A stretch of 64,000 bases of DNA from Pseudoalteromonas sp. H105. GTDB taxonomy: Bacteria; Pseudomonadota; Gammaproteobacteria; Enterobacterales; Alteromonadaceae. Each line of letters starts with the position of its first letter. Positions within the stretch are counted from its first letter, which is position 1. Below the pieces are notes generated by a model, which searched no databases, was not told where the DNA came from, and saw only the letters and a program-made list of their open reading frames with translations. Shown piece by piece: positions 63,071 to 64,000 of the stretch. The stretch lies in the NCBI RefSeq assembly GCF_001469215.1, contig NZ_LOFH01000001.1:186001-250000 (forward strand). Direction: 5' to 3'. A program made the translations under genes and the position numbers.

Positions 63071-63451
63071 AATAAAACTCACTTTTTTCTTGTTATCTGA
63101 GTGCTGCTAATCTTTTATTAGCTCCAAAAGCACTATTAGATGACTATGTTGTGTTTAGCTTCATTACAGTGTTGACGATCTTTATGACATTTATGCGACC
63201 ATATATAAAATATGACGTAATCTGAATTAGGGTTCTCGCCGTACAATAATTTAGCTTTATAATATACGTATTTGCGGGCTTACTGGATCAGGGTAAAGGG
63301 GTTAACCGCGAGGGCTTTTTTATGGCCAAGGAATGATAGTATAACTTAAATTTTAATTTTACAAGTTTAATTTTAAAAAAATCTGGTGTTCAGACAGATT
63401 TCGATGTAACTTTATTGGGTAAGTGCATTATTAAACTATAGTCGTAAGAAA
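63071..63451. other. Intergenic region with possible structured RNA
   Basis: No protein gene. Near 63270-63322 a GC-richer block (GCGGGCTTACTGG to CGCGAGGGCTTTTTTA) with a GGTTAACC palindrome ends in six T and could be the end of a small RNA. The rest is AT-rich promoter DNA for the two divergent genes. Confidence 0.4.
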
Positions 63452-63994
63452 ATGAAATATATTTTTGTCAGTGATATTTTCGGGAAAACAGCGCATCTTA
63501 GCCATTTTGCCAAGCAGTTTAATACTGAGCATATTATTGTTGACCCTTATAATGGTGAGTTACAATCAGTAGCAGATGATAAGCAACAATACGCTCATTT
63601 TGTGTTCAAGTGTGACCACGATGGATATGTTAATAAACTCAATTCGATTTTAAATAAGGTTTCTACTGAAACAACAGTGATCGCTTTTAGCGCAGGTGGC
63701 GCTGCTGCTTGGCGCAGTGTGGCACATGTAAATAACCCACATATAAAAAAGCTTATCGCATTTTATCCAAATCAAATTCGCAATCATCTCGATATTGTTT
63801 CACCTATTCCCTGTGAGCTTATTTTCCCTGCCAATGAACAGCATTATGATATTCAACATGTGATAGAAAGCGTAAGTCGTCAAGAACAAATAACTTGCAT
63901 AATCAGTGATTATAAACATGGATTTATGAACCCATTGTCTGCAGGGTTCAATAGTGCGGGTTATCAGCATTTTTGTAAATATTTGCTTCCTTAA
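63452..63994 (+). CDS. Small alpha/beta hydrolase, dienelactone hydrolase-like
   Basis: 180 residues. AFSAGGAAAW near residue 79 is the nucleophile elbow (Ser of GxSxGG type), LIFPANEQ carries the acidic position and DYKHGF the histidine, giving a Ser-Glu/Asp-His triad in the right order. No signal peptide. The short length fits the DLH-like group rather than full lipases. Substrate unknown. It has an AT-rich upstream region without a clear Shine-Dalgarno sequence. Confidence 0.75.
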   Translation: MKYIFVSDIFGKTAHLSHFAKQFNTEHIIVDPYNGELQSVADDKQQYAHFVFKCDHDGYVNKLNSILNKVSTETTVIAFSAGGAAAWRSVAHVNNPHIKKLIAFYPNQIRNHLDIVSPIPCELIFPANEQHYDIQHVIESVSRQEQITCIISDYKHGFMNPLSAGFNSAGYQHFCKYLLP

Positions 63995-64000
63995 AATAAC

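Noticed and set aside
1..64000. CRISPR arrays, tRNA and rRNA genes, prophage
   Set aside because: No regularly spaced repeats, cloverleaf-like sequences, rRNA segments or phage structural genes were seen.

Overview
The window looks like a chromosomal stretch of a marine gammaproteobacterium of the Alteromonadales, most like Pseudoalteromonas (an inference). The basis is AT-rich DNA, a carB-greA junction, a NhaD-type Na+/H+ antiporter, two Na+-dependent NSS transporters, an SbtA-like bicarbonate permease and an unfused trpE-trpG-trpD-trpCF-trpB-trpA operon. No tRNA, rRNA or CRISPR array was seen.

Layout. 0-13.5 kb: carB end, greA, an S66 peptidase, a nitroreductase/LysR pair, a serine beta-lactamase-like hydrolase with TPRs, an MFP-RND efflux operon, a TonB-dependent receptor and msrA. 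13.8-18.4 kb: a compact mksF-mksE-mksB condensin operon without the mksG/jetD nuclease. 18.5-24.7 kb: nhaD, a lysine riboswitch with lysC, an Sfp-type phosphopantetheinyl transferase, an NSS transporter, and an unusual lipoyl-domain protein with a C-terminal membrane anchor followed by a zinc-ribbon protein. 24.7-30.0 kb: an accessory island between two copies of a short AGGACAG...CTGTCCT palindrome. It holds a decayed hsdM, a SLATT-domain protein, an intact IS3-family element, and what I read as the remnant of a chromosomal integron (a cassette gene closed by a 100-bp attC palindrome, a GTTAAGC insertion core, and a divergent LexA-boxed promoter with a dead start). 30-34 kb: ldhA, a glutathione peroxidase, a beta-hydroxyacid dehydrogenase and sbcB. 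34.3-38.4 kb: two nearly identical 526-bp direct repeats, each carrying the same small secreted-protein gene with its upstream region, flanking an M9-like metalloprotease lipoprotein. 38-51 kb: an SbtA/LysR pair, a diguanylate cyclase, an AI-2E family permease, a four-gene PhoPQ-like operon (PepSY protein, regulator, kinase, small secreted protein), a second NSS transporter, yciB and an HU-like protein. 51.2-58.2 kb: the trp operon, minus strand. 58.3-64 kb: rnm-yciO-scpA, yceJ-yceI, a periplasmic binding protein, an unlisted 55-codon gene and a small hydrolase.

The most striking observation is the trp leader. It contains two complete attenuators in series. Each has a short leader peptide with three consecutive Trp codons (MTNSIQNTIWWWHS and MNNDLTFTHHWWWRLA), a G-rich segment able to form an antiterminator, and a rho-independent terminator, all between one promoter and trpE. 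Other leads are the integron remnant, the membrane-anchored lipoyl protein, the duplicated gene pair around the metalloprotease with its VHL-like C-terminal repeats, the MksBEF set lacking its nuclease, and scpA without an adjacent scpB.

Starts were moved inward from the longest frame where a Shine-Dalgarno sequence or family alignment required it. All family assignments are from reading the translated sequence; no database search was run.
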